From Oscillospiraceae bacterium (GTDB taxonomy: Bacteria; Bacillota_A; Clostridia; Oscillospirales; Oscillospiraceae), in the NCBI GenBank assembly GCA_015068055.1, contig SVLG01000022.1:1-29426 (forward strand): 29,426 nt of DNA, given 5' to 3'. The notes beneath the pieces are model-generated. The model made no database searches, had not been told where the DNA came from, and saw only the letters and a list, made by a program, of their open reading frames with translations. Each line of letters starts with the position of its first letter. Position 1 is the stretch's first letter. This document shows positions 21,214 to 28,497 of this stretch, in pieces. Made by a program: the position numbers and the translations under genes.

Positions 21214-23604
21214 ATGGACACCATCTTCCGTCAGCGCTACACGGCGGCCCGCCGGGCGGTGATTGCCTCGGAGTTTCAAAATCTCAACCCCATGCAGCGC
21301 GAGGCCGTGCTGACCACGGAGGGGCCGCTTCTGCTGCTGGCCGGTGCCGGCAGCGGCAAGACCACGGTGCTGATCCACCGGGTGGCCAATCTCCTGCGTT
21401 ACGGCTGCGGCTCTGACAGCGAGGCGCTGCCCGCCGGGACAGGGGAGCGGGAGTTACATATGCTGGAGGAGGCGGCCGCGGGGAAGCGGGCGATCACCGA
21501 TGAGATCCGTGATCTCTGCGCCCTGAATGTACCTGCCCCCTGGCAGATCATTGCCATCACCTTTACCAACAAGGCGGCCGGGGAACTGAAGGCCCGTTTG
21601 GAAAAGCGGCTGGGCAGCGAGGCCTCTGCCGTCTGGGCCATGACCTTCCACAGCGCCTGTGCCCGCATCCTTCGTCGGGATGCGGATCGTCTGGGCTTCA
21701 GCAAGAATTTTACCATCTACGACAGCGCCGACTCTCTGGCTGTGATGAAGCGGGTTCTGAAGGAGCTGGATGTGGACGAGAAGGTCTTCCCGCCCAAGGC
21801 CATGCTTGCTGCCTGCGCCCGCTATAAGGACGCCATGCTTACACCTGCTGCCTATGTGGACCAGGAGCAGCTCAGCGGTGACATCCGCCGCTACCGCACC
21901 GCCCAGATCTGTGCCGCCTATGCCAAGCGACTCCGGGATGCCGACGCCATGGACTTTGAGGATCTGCTCTACCATTGCGTGCTGCTGCTGCGGGACAACG
22001 AGGACATCCGTACTTATTACCAGCGGAAGTTCCGCTATGTACTCATCGACGAGTACCAGGATACCAACCATCTCCAGTACCGCATGGCCGCCATGCTGGC
22101 CGGGGGTGAGGAGAACTTCTGCGTGGTGGGTGACGACGACCAGAGCATTTACCGCTTCCGGGGCGCCACCATCGAGAATATCCTGAACTTTGAAAAGCAG
22201 TACCCGGATGCCCGCACCATCCGGCTGGAGCAGAACTACCGCTCCACCGGCAACATTCTGGCTGCGGCCAATGCGGTTATTGCCAACAACAGGGAACGCA
22301 AGGGCAAAAATCTCTGGACCGAAGCGGGAGCGGGTGCTCTTATCACCCACTATGTGGCCCGCAACGAGGATGACGAGGCCGACTTTGTGGCGCGACGCAT
22401 CGTACAGGGCGGCGGCAGCCCCCGGGACTTTGCGGTGCTCTACCGCACCAATGCCCAGTCCCGGAGCATTGAGCAGGCCTTCAAGCGCCGTCAGGTGCCT
22501 TACCGCATCTTTGGCGGTACCCGCTTCTTTGACCGGGCCGAGGTCAAGGATATGCTGGCCTATCTTTGGGTGGTGGCCAACCCCAGCGACGAGACCCGTC
22601 TGCTGCGTATCGTCAACAATCCGCCCCGGGGCATCGGTGCCGCGAGTTTGGAAAAGGCGCAGGAGCTGGCTGCCCGGGACGGACTCCCCCTCTTTGAGGT
22701 GCTGCGCTGTGCCCGCCAGTATAGTGAGCTGGGCCGTACCGCCGGGAAGATGGAGGACTTCTGTGAGATGATCCGGGAACTGCAGGAGGAACTGTCTTCT
22801 GCCGACCTTGGTGAGTTCTACGACGTGCTGCTGGACAAGACCGGTTATGTCCGGGCGCTGGAAGCCAAGAAGAACGATGAGGATCTGGCTCGCATCGAAA
22901 ACGTCTACGAGCTCAAGACCAGCATGGTCAAGAGTGCCGAGGAGAACGACGGCGGCGACCTCTATGCCTTTCTGGATGAGGTAGCCCTCTATACCGATCT
23001 GGATAACTACGATCAGGACGCCGACTGCGCCGTGATGATGACCATGCACGCGGCCAAGGGTCTCGAATTCCCGGTGGTCTTTGTGGTGGGCGCGGAGGAA
23101 GGTCTCTTCCCCGGCCTGCAGGCCATTGGTGACGAGAGTTCCATGGAGGAGGAACGGCGGCTTTGCTATGTGGCCATCACCCGGGCCAAGCGGGAGCTTT
23201 ACATCAGCAGTGCCGCCCAGCGTATGCTCTATGGCCGCACCAGCGCCAACCTGCCCTCCCGTTTTCTGGAGGAGATCCCGCCGCAGCTTCTGCAGCGGCA
23301 GGGAATGCGCCCCCGGGAGGACCGACGGGAGAGCGACGACTATGTGCTGCCCCGACATATGTCGACTCCCAGCCGTTTCGCGGCTCCCAAGGCGGCACCT
23401 CCCAAGCCCCGCAGCAACCTTTCTGCACCTGCTGTGCCTGCTTTCAGCACCGGTGACGACGTGGAGCACAAGGCCTTCGGCCGTGGGGTGATCGTGAAGC
23501 TCACACCCATGGGCGGCGATGCGCTGGCGGAGATCAACTTCGCCGAGCACGGGGTAAAGCGCCTGATGCTTCGCGTGGCGGCGGCCAGCATGAAGAAGGT
23601 CTGA
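21214..23604 (+). CDS. pcrA: ATP-dependent 3'-5' DNA helicase PcrA (UvrD/Rep family)
   Basis: 796 residues with the SF1A motifs in order: LNPMQREAV, Walker A AGAGSGKTT (43-51), TFTNKAAGELKARL, DEYQDTNHLQYRMA, VVGDDDQSIYRFRGA, LEQNYRST, MTMHAAKGLEFPVVF and CYVAITRAKRELYIS. The last 50 residues (GDDVEHKAFGRGVI...) form the Tudor-like C-domain that in PcrA contacts RNA polymerase. It unwinds DNA in repair and at transcription-replication conflicts. An insertion of about 40 residues lies between motif I and TFTNKAA (about 65-108) compared with Bacillus PcrA as I remember it. GGAGG precedes the ATG. Followed after 9 bases by a YjjG-like gene. Confidence 0.95.
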   Translation: MDTIFRQRYTAARRAVIASEFQNLNPMQREAVLTTEGPLLLLAGAGSGKTTVLIHRVANLLRYGCGSDSEALPAGTGERELHMLEEAAAGKRAITDEIRDLCALNVPAPWQIIAITFTNKAAGELKARLEKRLGSEASAVWAMTFHSACARILRRDADRLGFSKNFTIYDSADSLAVMKRVLKELDVDEKVFPPKAMLAACARYKDAMLTPAAYVDQEQLSGDIRRYRTAQICAAYAKRLRDADAMDFEDLLYHCVLLLRDNEDIRTYYQRKFRYVLIDEYQDTNHLQYRMAAMLAGGEENFCVVGDDDQSIYRFRGATIENILNFEKQYPDARTIRLEQNYRSTGNILAAANAVIANNRERKGKNLWTEAGAGALITHYVARNEDDEADFVARRIVQGGGSPRDFAVLYRTNAQSRSIEQAFKRRQVPYRIFGGTRFFDRAEVKDMLAYLWVVANPSDETRLLRIVNNPPRGIGAASLEKAQELAARDGLPLFEVLRCARQYSELGRTAGKMEDFCEMIRELQEELSSADLGEFYDVLLDKTGYVRALEAKKNDEDLARIENVYELKTSMVKSAEENDGGDLYAFLDEVALYTDLDNYDQDADCAVMMTMHAAKGLEFPVVFVVGAEEGLFPGLQAIGDESSMEEERRLCYVAITRAKRELYISSAAQRMLYGRTSANLPSRFLEEIPPQLLQRQGMRPREDRRESDDYVLPRHMSTPSRFAAPKAAPPKPRSNLSAPAVPAFSTGDDVEHKAFGRGVIVKLTPMGGDALAEINFAEHGVKRLMLRVAAASMKKV

Positions 23605-23613
23605 GGTGAGGTT

Positions 23614-24291
23614 ATGGTAAAAGCCGTTTTTCTGGATGTGGACAACACCCTTCTGGACTTTGAAAAGTGTTCCATTGCCGCCATGCGGCGGGGTTTTGAG
23701 GAGCTGGGCCTTACTTATACCGACAAGGTTTACGAGACCTTTCTGCCTATCAATGTTGGTCTCTGGCAGGCCATGGAGCGCGGGGAGATCACCCAGCAGG
23801 ACATTTTTGACACCCGTTGGAACAAAATCTTTGCCGTCCTTGGCATCGAAGCCGATGGCATAGACTTTGAAGCCCGCTTTCGCCGGGGACTCCATGAGGG
23901 TGCGGAGCTGGTAGAGGGGGCACCGGAGATCCTTGCCTATCTCTCGGAGCGTTATCCTCTCTATGTGGTCAGCAACGGCCCTCAGCACCAGCAGGAGTAC
24001 CGGCTGGAAAAGGCGGGGCTTCGCAAATGGCTCACCCGGGTCTTTACCTCGGAATGGGCCGGGGCCAATAAGCCGGAGCGCCTCTTTTTCGAGCGCTGCT
24101 TTGCCGAGCTTCCCGGTCTTGACCCTGCCGACTGCATGATCGTGGGCGACTCCCTGACGGCGGACATCGCCGGGGGCACAGCCTTCGGCATGCAGAGCTG
24201 CTGGTTCAACTTCAAGGGTCTGCCCGTGCCGGAGGATCTGCAGGCAGATCATTGGGTGGGAAGCCTTGCGGAACTGCGGGATTATCTTTGA
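23614..24291 (+). CDS. YjjG-like HAD nucleotidase
   Basis: 225 residues. The HAD motifs are DVDNTLLDF (D8, D10), SNGPQHQQEYRL (motif II), a lysine in the ANKPERLFFE segment, and GDSLTADIAGG. The DVDNTLLDF start and NGPQHQQ are typical of YjjG-type 5'-nucleotidases, which dephosphorylate pyrimidine and non-canonical nucleotides and so help keep damaged nucleotides out of DNA. Nine bases after pcrA, with GAGG close to the start; probably co-transcribed. A house-cleaning link to the helicase is possible but not shown. Confidence 0.87.
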   Translation: MVKAVFLDVDNTLLDFEKCSIAAMRRGFEELGLTYTDKVYETFLPINVGLWQAMERGEITQQDIFDTRWNKIFAVLGIEADGIDFEARFRRGLHEGAELVEGAPEILAYLSERYPLYVVSNGPQHQQEYRLEKAGLRKWLTRVFTSEWAGANKPERLFFERCFAELPGLDPADCMIVGDSLTADIAGGTAFGMQSCWFNFKGLPVPEDLQADHWVGSLAELRDYL

Positions 24292-24355
24292 AACGCCGGA
24301 CTCCCAGGCAAAGGAGGGAACGGATAATCTTAACGAAATATTAATATCTACCTTG

Positions 24356-24384
24356 TTGACGAGGCGCTGAATATACTCTATAAT
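24356..24384 (+). promoter_or_regulatory. Promoter of the CNNM/CorC gene
   Basis: TTGACG (24356-24361), 17-base spacer, perfect TATAAT (24379-24384). It gives a leader of roughly 190 nt before the gene. Confidence 0.85.
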
Positions 24385-24415
24385 CAGCAGAAATATCCGG
24401 AATAAGGGGGGCGTG

Positions 24416-24445
24416 ATGCTGTATAATGGACGAAAGCGCCAGTGA
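24416..24445 (+). CDS. Possible 9-codon leader peptide
   Basis: ATG to TGA encodes MLYNGRKRQ, preceded by an AAGGGGGG ribosome-like site and located inside the CNNM-gene leader upstream of its large hairpin. Basic residues dominate the end. It may be chance; position is the only support. Confidence 0.25.
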   Translation: MLYNGRKRQ

Positions 24446-24487
24446 TGCCAAGCCAAAGAGATTCTGTATTAATAATATGTTGATAGA

Positions 24488-24533
24488 AAGACATGACCCG
24501 TACATCTGATTATGGATATACGGGCCATGTCTT
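24488..24533 (+). other. Large hairpin in the CNNM-gene leader
   Basis: AAGACATG (24488-24495) pairs with CATGTCTT (24526-24533). After one A/C mismatch, CCCGTA (24497-24502) pairs with TACGGG (24519-24524). No clean T tract follows, so it may be an anti-terminator arm, stability element or weak terminator. Confidence 0.7.
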
Positions 24534-24584
24534 GTGCTGTTTGAAGCCGAAGTATTTTACTGAACAGGAAAGAGGATTGTTTCT

Positions 24585-25904
24585 ATGGACTCCATAGGTT
24601 TTTTGTTGTTATTCCAAGTCGTACTTATCGCACTCAACGCCATATTTGCCAGTGCGGAAATCGCCGTGCTGTCCATCAATGAAACGAAGTTCGAGCGCAT
24701 GGCCGAGCAGGGTAATACGCGCGCCAAGCGTCTTTTCCGCCTGACGCAGGAGCCTGCAAAGTTTCTTGCCACCATTCAAGTGGCTATCACGCTGTCCGGC
24801 TTTTTGGGCAGTGCGTTTGCAGCGGATAATTTCTCCGAGCCTCTGGTCGAATGGATTCTGAGCCTGGGAGTCAACATTCCGAGCTCCACGCTCGACAGCA
24901 TGGCCGTTGTGCTCATCACGCTGATCCTGTCCTATTTCACCCTGATTTTCGGTGAGCTTGTCCCCAAGCGCATCGCCATGAAAAAGTCGGAGCAGCTTGC
25001 TATGCATATCTCCGGTCTCGTGAGCGGCATCTCGATGGTGTTCAAGCCGGTGGTCTGGCTTCTTTCCGCTTCCACCAACGTTGTTTTGCGGCTTTTCGGG
25101 ATCGACCCCAATGAGGCGGAGGATCAGGTCAGTGAGGAAGAGATCCGTATGCTGGTGGACGCGGGCAGCGAGAAGGGCACGATCGACCGCCAGGAAAAAG
25201 AGTTTATTCAGAACGTATTTGAGTTCAACGACACGACCGCCGGAGAAGTTGCCACCCATCGCACGGACGTGATCATTTTGTGGCTGGAAGACAGTGAAGA
25301 TGTCTGGGCGGAGACGATCCACAGCAGCCGCCATACCCTGTATCCGCTGTGCGACGGTTCGCCCGACAATGTCATCGGCATTCTGAATGCCAAGGACTAC
25401 TTCCGTCTGGATCAGAAAACCAAAGAGAGCATTCTTGACGCTGCTGTGCGTCCGGCGTATTTTGTACCCGAGACCCTTAAGGCCGATGTGCTGTTCCGCA
25501 ACATGAAGAGAGAGCGCACACCCATGTGTGTGGTTTTGGACGAGTACGGCGGCATGGTTGGCATCGTGACCATAAACGACCTGCTTGAAGAGCTGGTGGG
25601 CGATCTGGGTGAGGTTACGCCGGAGGAACAGGCTGCCGAGCCGCACATAGAGCAGATTGATGCCATGACGTGGGCGCTCATCGGCAATGTGGAGCTGGCG
25701 GAAATTGAGAAGGCTATCGGCATAGATATCGGCATGGAAGAGGTGGATACGTTCACCGGCCTCATTTTCAACGAGCTGGGCATGGTTCCCGCCGACGGCG
25801 ATCATGATACCGAACTGACCTTCAAAGGCCTCTGGATCCAGATCAAGCGCATCGAGAATCACCAGATCGAAGCGGCCATCATCAAAAAGACAGACGCTAT
25901 GTAA
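24585..25904 (+). CDS. CNNM/CorC-type hemolysin-family membrane protein (DUF21-CBS-CorC_HlyC)
   Basis: 439 residues. An N-terminal DUF21 membrane domain (about 1-185) carries NAIFASAEIAVLSINETKFE and TLIFGELVPKRIAMKKSEQ. A CBS pair follows (about 205-335, with CVVLDEYGGMVGIVTINDLLEELVGD near its end), then a CorC_HlyC domain (about 350-435). Related proteins such as CorB/CNNM export Mg2+ or other divalent ions, with the CBS pair binding Mg-ATP; the hemolysin name is historical. Start at 24585 has AGAGGAT upstream. Base composition is somewhat lower in GC than the flanking genes, hinting at a different history. Stand-alone gene behind a long structured leader. Confidence 0.88.
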   Translation: MDSIGFLLLFQVVLIALNAIFASAEIAVLSINETKFERMAEQGNTRAKRLFRLTQEPAKFLATIQVAITLSGFLGSAFAADNFSEPLVEWILSLGVNIPSSTLDSMAVVLITLILSYFTLIFGELVPKRIAMKKSEQLAMHISGLVSGISMVFKPVVWLLSASTNVVLRLFGIDPNEAEDQVSEEEIRMLVDAGSEKGTIDRQEKEFIQNVFEFNDTTAGEVATHRTDVIILWLEDSEDVWAETIHSSRHTLYPLCDGSPDNVIGILNAKDYFRLDQKTKESILDAAVRPAYFVPETLKADVLFRNMKRERTPMCVVLDEYGGMVGIVTINDLLEELVGDLGEVTPEEQAAEPHIEQIDAMTWALIGNVELAEIEKAIGIDIGMEEVDTFTGLIFNELGMVPADGDHDTELTFKGLWIQIKRIENHQIEAAIIKKTDAM

Positions 25905-26000
25905 AGAAGTCCTTCGGTCGATCTGCGGTAAAAATACCCCGGTGGCCAATGACGGGGCTTCATAAAACGGTTGCAGGGACAGCAATGTGTTTTGCGGCGC

Positions 26001-26037
26001 AGTCTATCTGATCATTTGTGAAATGATCAGATAGACT
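26001..26037. repeat. Perfect 17-bp inverted repeat with 3-base loop
   Basis: AGTCTATCTGATCATTT (26001-26017) and its exact complement (26021-26037) flank GTG. It is AT-rich with no T tract on either side, so it is not a standard terminator, though it may end or protect the CNNM transcript. Confidence 0.85.
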
Positions 26038-26135
26038 ATACCCTGTGATTGAATACGTACATCATCTTACGACACATGGTTGGGGGCAGTAAGCAGGGTG
26101 CGGTTTGCGCTGCACGAAAGCCTGCCTGCACATAC

Positions 26136-26172
26136 AACAAAAACGGCTCGTATCGCAAAGATACGAGCCGTT
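26136..26172 (-). terminator. Terminator of the HAD phosphatase gene
   Basis: AACGGCTCGTATC (26142-26154) pairs with GATACGAGCCGTT (26160-26172). On the minus strand the hairpin continues into TTTTTGTTG. Confidence 0.85.
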
Positions 26173-26208
26173 AACTGTCTTATGGGTCCCCGTTGCGCAG
26201 GAACGTTT

Positions 26209-26829
26209 TTATAAAAGCTCCTTGAAGCTGTGTATATAAGCGTCGCAAAGCCGACGCATTTCTTTTTCGTATGCGGCAGCGCTTTCGTCATACACGCCGC
26301 AGACGCGCATACCGGCGGTTTTGGCCGTCCGGAGAGCCTTAGGGCTGTCGTCCACAAAGAGGATATCCTCCATGGAGCAGTTCAGCCGCTCTGCCGTCAT
26401 GCGGAAGATCTCCGGGTTGCCCTTATCGGTTCCAAAATCATCGCAGGACCAGACGTTATCAAAAAGCTCCCAGAGGCCGAGTCTTTTGAGACAGGGGTCA
26501 AGGGTCAGGTGCGGGCCGGCGGTGAGGATGCTGAGACTGTGGCCGCGGCCTTTCAGCGTTTTCAGCGTGTCGATTACGCCGTCCTTGGCGGGGATGATCT
26601 GTGCATATTCCCTGTAGAGGTTTCGTCCCAGAGCCTCCTGAAAATTGGCGGGAACACCGAGTCTGGTGAAGTATGCCACCTTCCCGGCGGTATCCATGGG
26701 CGTGATGATTTCCACGATGTTGTCGGGGTGTTGAACGGCGAACTCGTCCAGCGTGCGGAGAATGACGCGCTCGAAAGCGGGCATGGAATCCACCAGCGTG
26801 CCGTCGAAATCGAAAAGATAAGCGGTCAT
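26209..26829 (-). CDS. HAD-superfamily hydrolase (phosphoglycolate phosphatase-like)
   Basis: 206 residues with DFDGTLVDS (D7 nucleophile, D9), SILTAGPH (motif II), DKGNPEIF with the motif III lysine, and FVDDSPKALRTAKTAG (motif IV). The helical cap between residues 15 and 80 is the subclass I type seen in Gph and beta-phosphoglucomutase relatives. Substrate cannot be told. The ATG at 26829 is preferred over a GTG six bases upstream because AAAGGAG is correctly spaced for the ATG. It follows the tRNA-Leu gene and its hairpin, so it may be expressed by read-through from the strong tRNA promoter. Confidence 0.83.
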   Translation of the reverse strand: MTAYLFDFDGTLVDSMPAFERVILRTLDEFAVQHPDNIVEIITPMDTAGKVAYFTRLGVPANFQEALGRNLYREYAQIIPAKDGVIDTLKTLKGRGHSLSILTAGPHLTLDPCLKRLGLWELFDNVWSCDDFGTDKGNPEIFRMTAERLNCSMEDILFVDDSPKALRTAKTAGMRVCGVYDESAAAYEKEMRRLCDAYIHSFKELL

Positions 26830-26850
26830 GGTCACAACTCCTTTCGGCTA

Positions 26851-26886
26851 AAAGCAAAGCGCCGCGAACTTTCGTTCGCAGCGCTT
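26851..26886 (-). terminator. Terminator behind tRNA-Leu
   Basis: AAGCGC and GCGAAC (26857-26869) pair with GTTCGC and GCGCTT (26874-26886) with one mismatch and a 4-base loop. On the minus strand TTTGCTTTT follows. The outermost base is the last A of the tRNA CCA end. Confidence 0.75.
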
Positions 26887-26974
26887 GGTGCGGGAGAAGA
26901 GACTTGAACTCTCACGTCTATGATGGGACACAGGCACCTCAAGCCTGCCTGTCTACCTATTCCAGCACTCCCGC
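26886..26974 (-). tRNA. tRNA-Leu (anticodon GAG)
   Basis: 89 nt including encoded CCA (26886-26888). Acceptor GCGGGAG pairs with CTCCCGC. The anticodon arm CAGGC-TTGAGGT-GCCTG places GAG at 26938-26940. A long variable arm (class II, TGTCCCATCATAGACGTG) supports leucine, and the T arm is GAGAG-TTCAAGT-CTCTT. It reads CUC and CUU codons. Confidence 0.95.
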
Positions 26975-26991
26975 TTGTTGAGGCAAGGGCT

Positions 26992-27020
26992 ATTATAGCC
27001 ACCTTACCTCAAATTGTCAA
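26992..27020 (-). promoter_or_regulatory. Consensus promoter of tRNA-Leu
   Basis: Minus strand TTGACA (27015-27020), 17-base spacer, TATAAT (26992-26997): a perfect sigma-A consensus. Its -35 box overlaps the stop codon of the GT-C-type gene at 27017-27019. Confidence 0.93.
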
Positions 27021-28243
27021 CCATTATTTTTCCTGTTTTTCGAAATTTTTTTCGATGCCTCCGGGAGGGAGGCGAGCATATACGCGCAAACCATTGCGGC
27101 CGCAAGGATCAGTGCCCAGCTTCCATAGCGCATGGGATGAAGATAACGCATCTTCAGATAGGCATGGTAGCCAAGCAGGGAGGCATAGGAGCAGAGAAAG
27201 GGAAGGGGGAGCAGGGGCAAAGCGGTCAGGGTCAGCAGAAAGGAGAGAATGTCCGCGCCGTAAAAATAGCGGTCATGCATGTGCGGGAGAAAGAGAGGGA
27301 CGCAGATTACCGTTAAGGTAAAGGCCGCCAGCAGTGCCCGGTTGTTGAGTCGCCGCCGCTTCATGCAAAGCCACCAGAGGAGGATGCAGCAGAAGCTGAA
27401 GGCCGCCGAGATACCAAGCCGGCCCAGCCGGACTTCATCTCCGCCGCCTTTGTAGAAGGCGTAGAGGGAAGGAGAGTTGTAGTTAAGGCCGCTGCCGATG
27501 CTGCCGGCCTGATCAAAGTAGAGGGTAATGGTATCCATGAAGGGATAACCTGCCAGCACCGCAGGAAGAACAGCCGCCACATAGGTGGCCGGAAAGATCC
27601 ACATATCCCGCCAGCGGATGCGCCCGGTGAAGAACAGTACAAAGAACACGGGCATGAAAAATACCGCCTGCAGTTTGAAGGAGAAAGAGAGGCCCATGAA
27701 AACCAGGGAGAGCTTTGGTCTGTTGTCAAGGGCTGCCCAGATGGCCCAGACGGCCAGAGCCACATAGACGCCGTCGCACTGGCCCCAGTAGGCGCCGTTC
27801 AGAATCACCGTGGGCAAGAGCAGCGTGCCGCAGAAGGCGGCAAGACGGAGGGCAGGCTTATCTGTATAGAGAGAAACGAGCCGCAGACCACCCCAGGCCA
27901 GCAGCACATCGAAGGCGATGGAGAGGAACTTGATGAGATGGAGATCGGAATAGTTCGTATAGGAGAAGGCGGCGAGGAAGTAGAGGTAGGGGAGGTTGTA
28001 GTTGCCGACACGGTGCCGCAATGCTTTCACGCCGCCGTATTGCCGGAAAAAGTCCACCCAGCGGGTGAGGAAGTTCTGGTAGTCCAGCGTCTCGTGGTCA
28101 AGACAGAGAAAACGCAGAGAAAAAGCCACTGCCAGCAGCGCGGCGGCACAGAGCCAGTGGAGCCTTGTTTTTAAAGTTTTTTCCTTATATAAAATAAAAA
28201 GACTTAATGCAAAGGCGGAGAGGAGAAAAAAGGCAGCAATCAT
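27017..28243 (-). CDS. GT-C-type polytopic membrane glycosyltransferase (Gpi18-like mannosyltransferase family)
   Basis: 408 residues with about ten hydrophobic segments. The first extracellular loop carries acidic residues after a membrane helix (RFLCLDHETLDYQNF, D49, D54), as in GT-C enzymes that use polyprenyl-phosphate sugars. LPHMHDRYFYGAD near residue 323 resembles the conserved H-x-R-Y motif of this group. I place it with the bacterial Gpi18-like mannosyltransferases (COG5542 type); the sugar and acceptor are unknown. AGGGAG precedes the ATG. A basic tail (KKISKNRKNN) ends the protein. Single gene divergent from rpoB. It could add sugars to surface polymers. Confidence 0.75.
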   Translation of the reverse strand: MIAAFFLLSAFALSLFILYKEKTLKTRLHWLCAAALLAVAFSLRFLCLDHETLDYQNFLTRWVDFFRQYGGVKALRHRVGNYNLPYLYFLAAFSYTNYSDLHLIKFLSIAFDVLLAWGGLRLVSLYTDKPALRLAAFCGTLLLPTVILNGAYWGQCDGVYVALAVWAIWAALDNRPKLSLVFMGLSFSFKLQAVFFMPVFFVLFFTGRIRWRDMWIFPATYVAAVLPAVLAGYPFMDTITLYFDQAGSIGSGLNYNSPSLYAFYKGGGDEVRLGRLGISAAFSFCCILLWWLCMKRRRLNNRALLAAFTLTVICVPLFLPHMHDRYFYGADILSFLLTLTALPLLPLPFLCSYASLLGYHAYLKMRYLHPMRYGSWALILAAAMVCAYMLASLPEASKKISKNRKNNG

Positions 28244-28271
28244 GGATGAAACTCCCTGAAAATGAAAAAAT

Positions 28272-28304
28272 GCTCTTGACAGGTCAAGAGCTCATTGGTA
28301 TAAT
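28272..28304 (+). promoter_or_regulatory. rpoB promoter with inverted repeat over the -35 box
   Basis: TTGACA (28276-28281), 17-base spacer and TATAAT (28299-28304) form a perfect consensus. GCTCTTGAC (28272-28280) and GTCAAGAGC (28283-28291) make a perfect dyad centred on the -35 box. Confidence 0.92.
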
Positions 28305-28310
28305 CAATCG

Positions 28311-28497
28311 ATATGTTTTTGCTTAGTGCGGAATAACCCACTTTCCAGTAACCACAGTTTAACAGATTGCCACGGAAAAATCAACAGGAAACTGAAGAAT
28401 TTTATCAACGCTGCCGGGCGTGTACAAGCCCGGGTCCGAAAGAGTCAATAACATGCCAGAGCGCCGGAGACGGCGCCGAAGTAAAGGAGATAGAGCG
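28311..28497 (+). other. Long untranslated leader of rpoB
   Basis: About 190 nt from the predicted start to the rpoB ATG. Two hairpins are visible: CCGGGC/GCCCGG (28414-28433) and GCGCCG-GAGA-CGGCGC (28461-28476), the latter 10 bases before the AAAGGAG ribosome site. No coding frame with support was found. The length suggests post-initiation control, not demonstrated. Confidence 0.55.

Larger units (their letters stand above)
24391..24584 (+). promoter_or_regulatory. Long structured leader of the CNNM/CorC gene (candidate riboswitch or attenuator)
   Basis: The roughly 190-nt leader is AT-richer than the genes around it. Its 5' part has GGCGT (24409-24413) able to pair with GCGCC, and two GTGATGC copies. 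Its 3' part has a strong hairpin (24488-24533). I compared it from memory with M-box, yybP-ykoY, NiCo, fluoride, c-di-AMP and purine classes and found no match. Regulated expression of an ion-transport-type gene is plausible. Confidence 0.45.
25905..26208. other. Intergenic region with two strong inverted repeats
   Basis: About 300 bases between convergent genes. It holds a CCCCG...CGGGG weak hairpin near 25936-25958, a perfect 17-bp inverted repeat (26001-26037) and the terminator of the minus-strand HAD gene (26136-26172). No convincing coding frame or RNA gene was found. Confidence 0.6.

Noticed and set aside
21454..24456. A 1000-codon open frame on the minus strand opposite pcrA and the YjjG-like gene
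   Set aside because: It mirrors the codon structure of strongly supported plus-strand genes in GC-rich DNA and shows no recognisable domain or ribosome site.
24391..24584. Known riboswitch class (M-box, yybP-ykoY, NiCo, fluoride, c-di-AMP, purine)
   Set aside because: None of the remembered conserved cores could be placed on the sequence; left as unassigned.
25905..26208. Insertion-sequence remnant suggested by the inverted repeats
   Set aside because: There is no transposase fragment and no flanking duplication; one repeat is plainly the terminator of the HAD gene.
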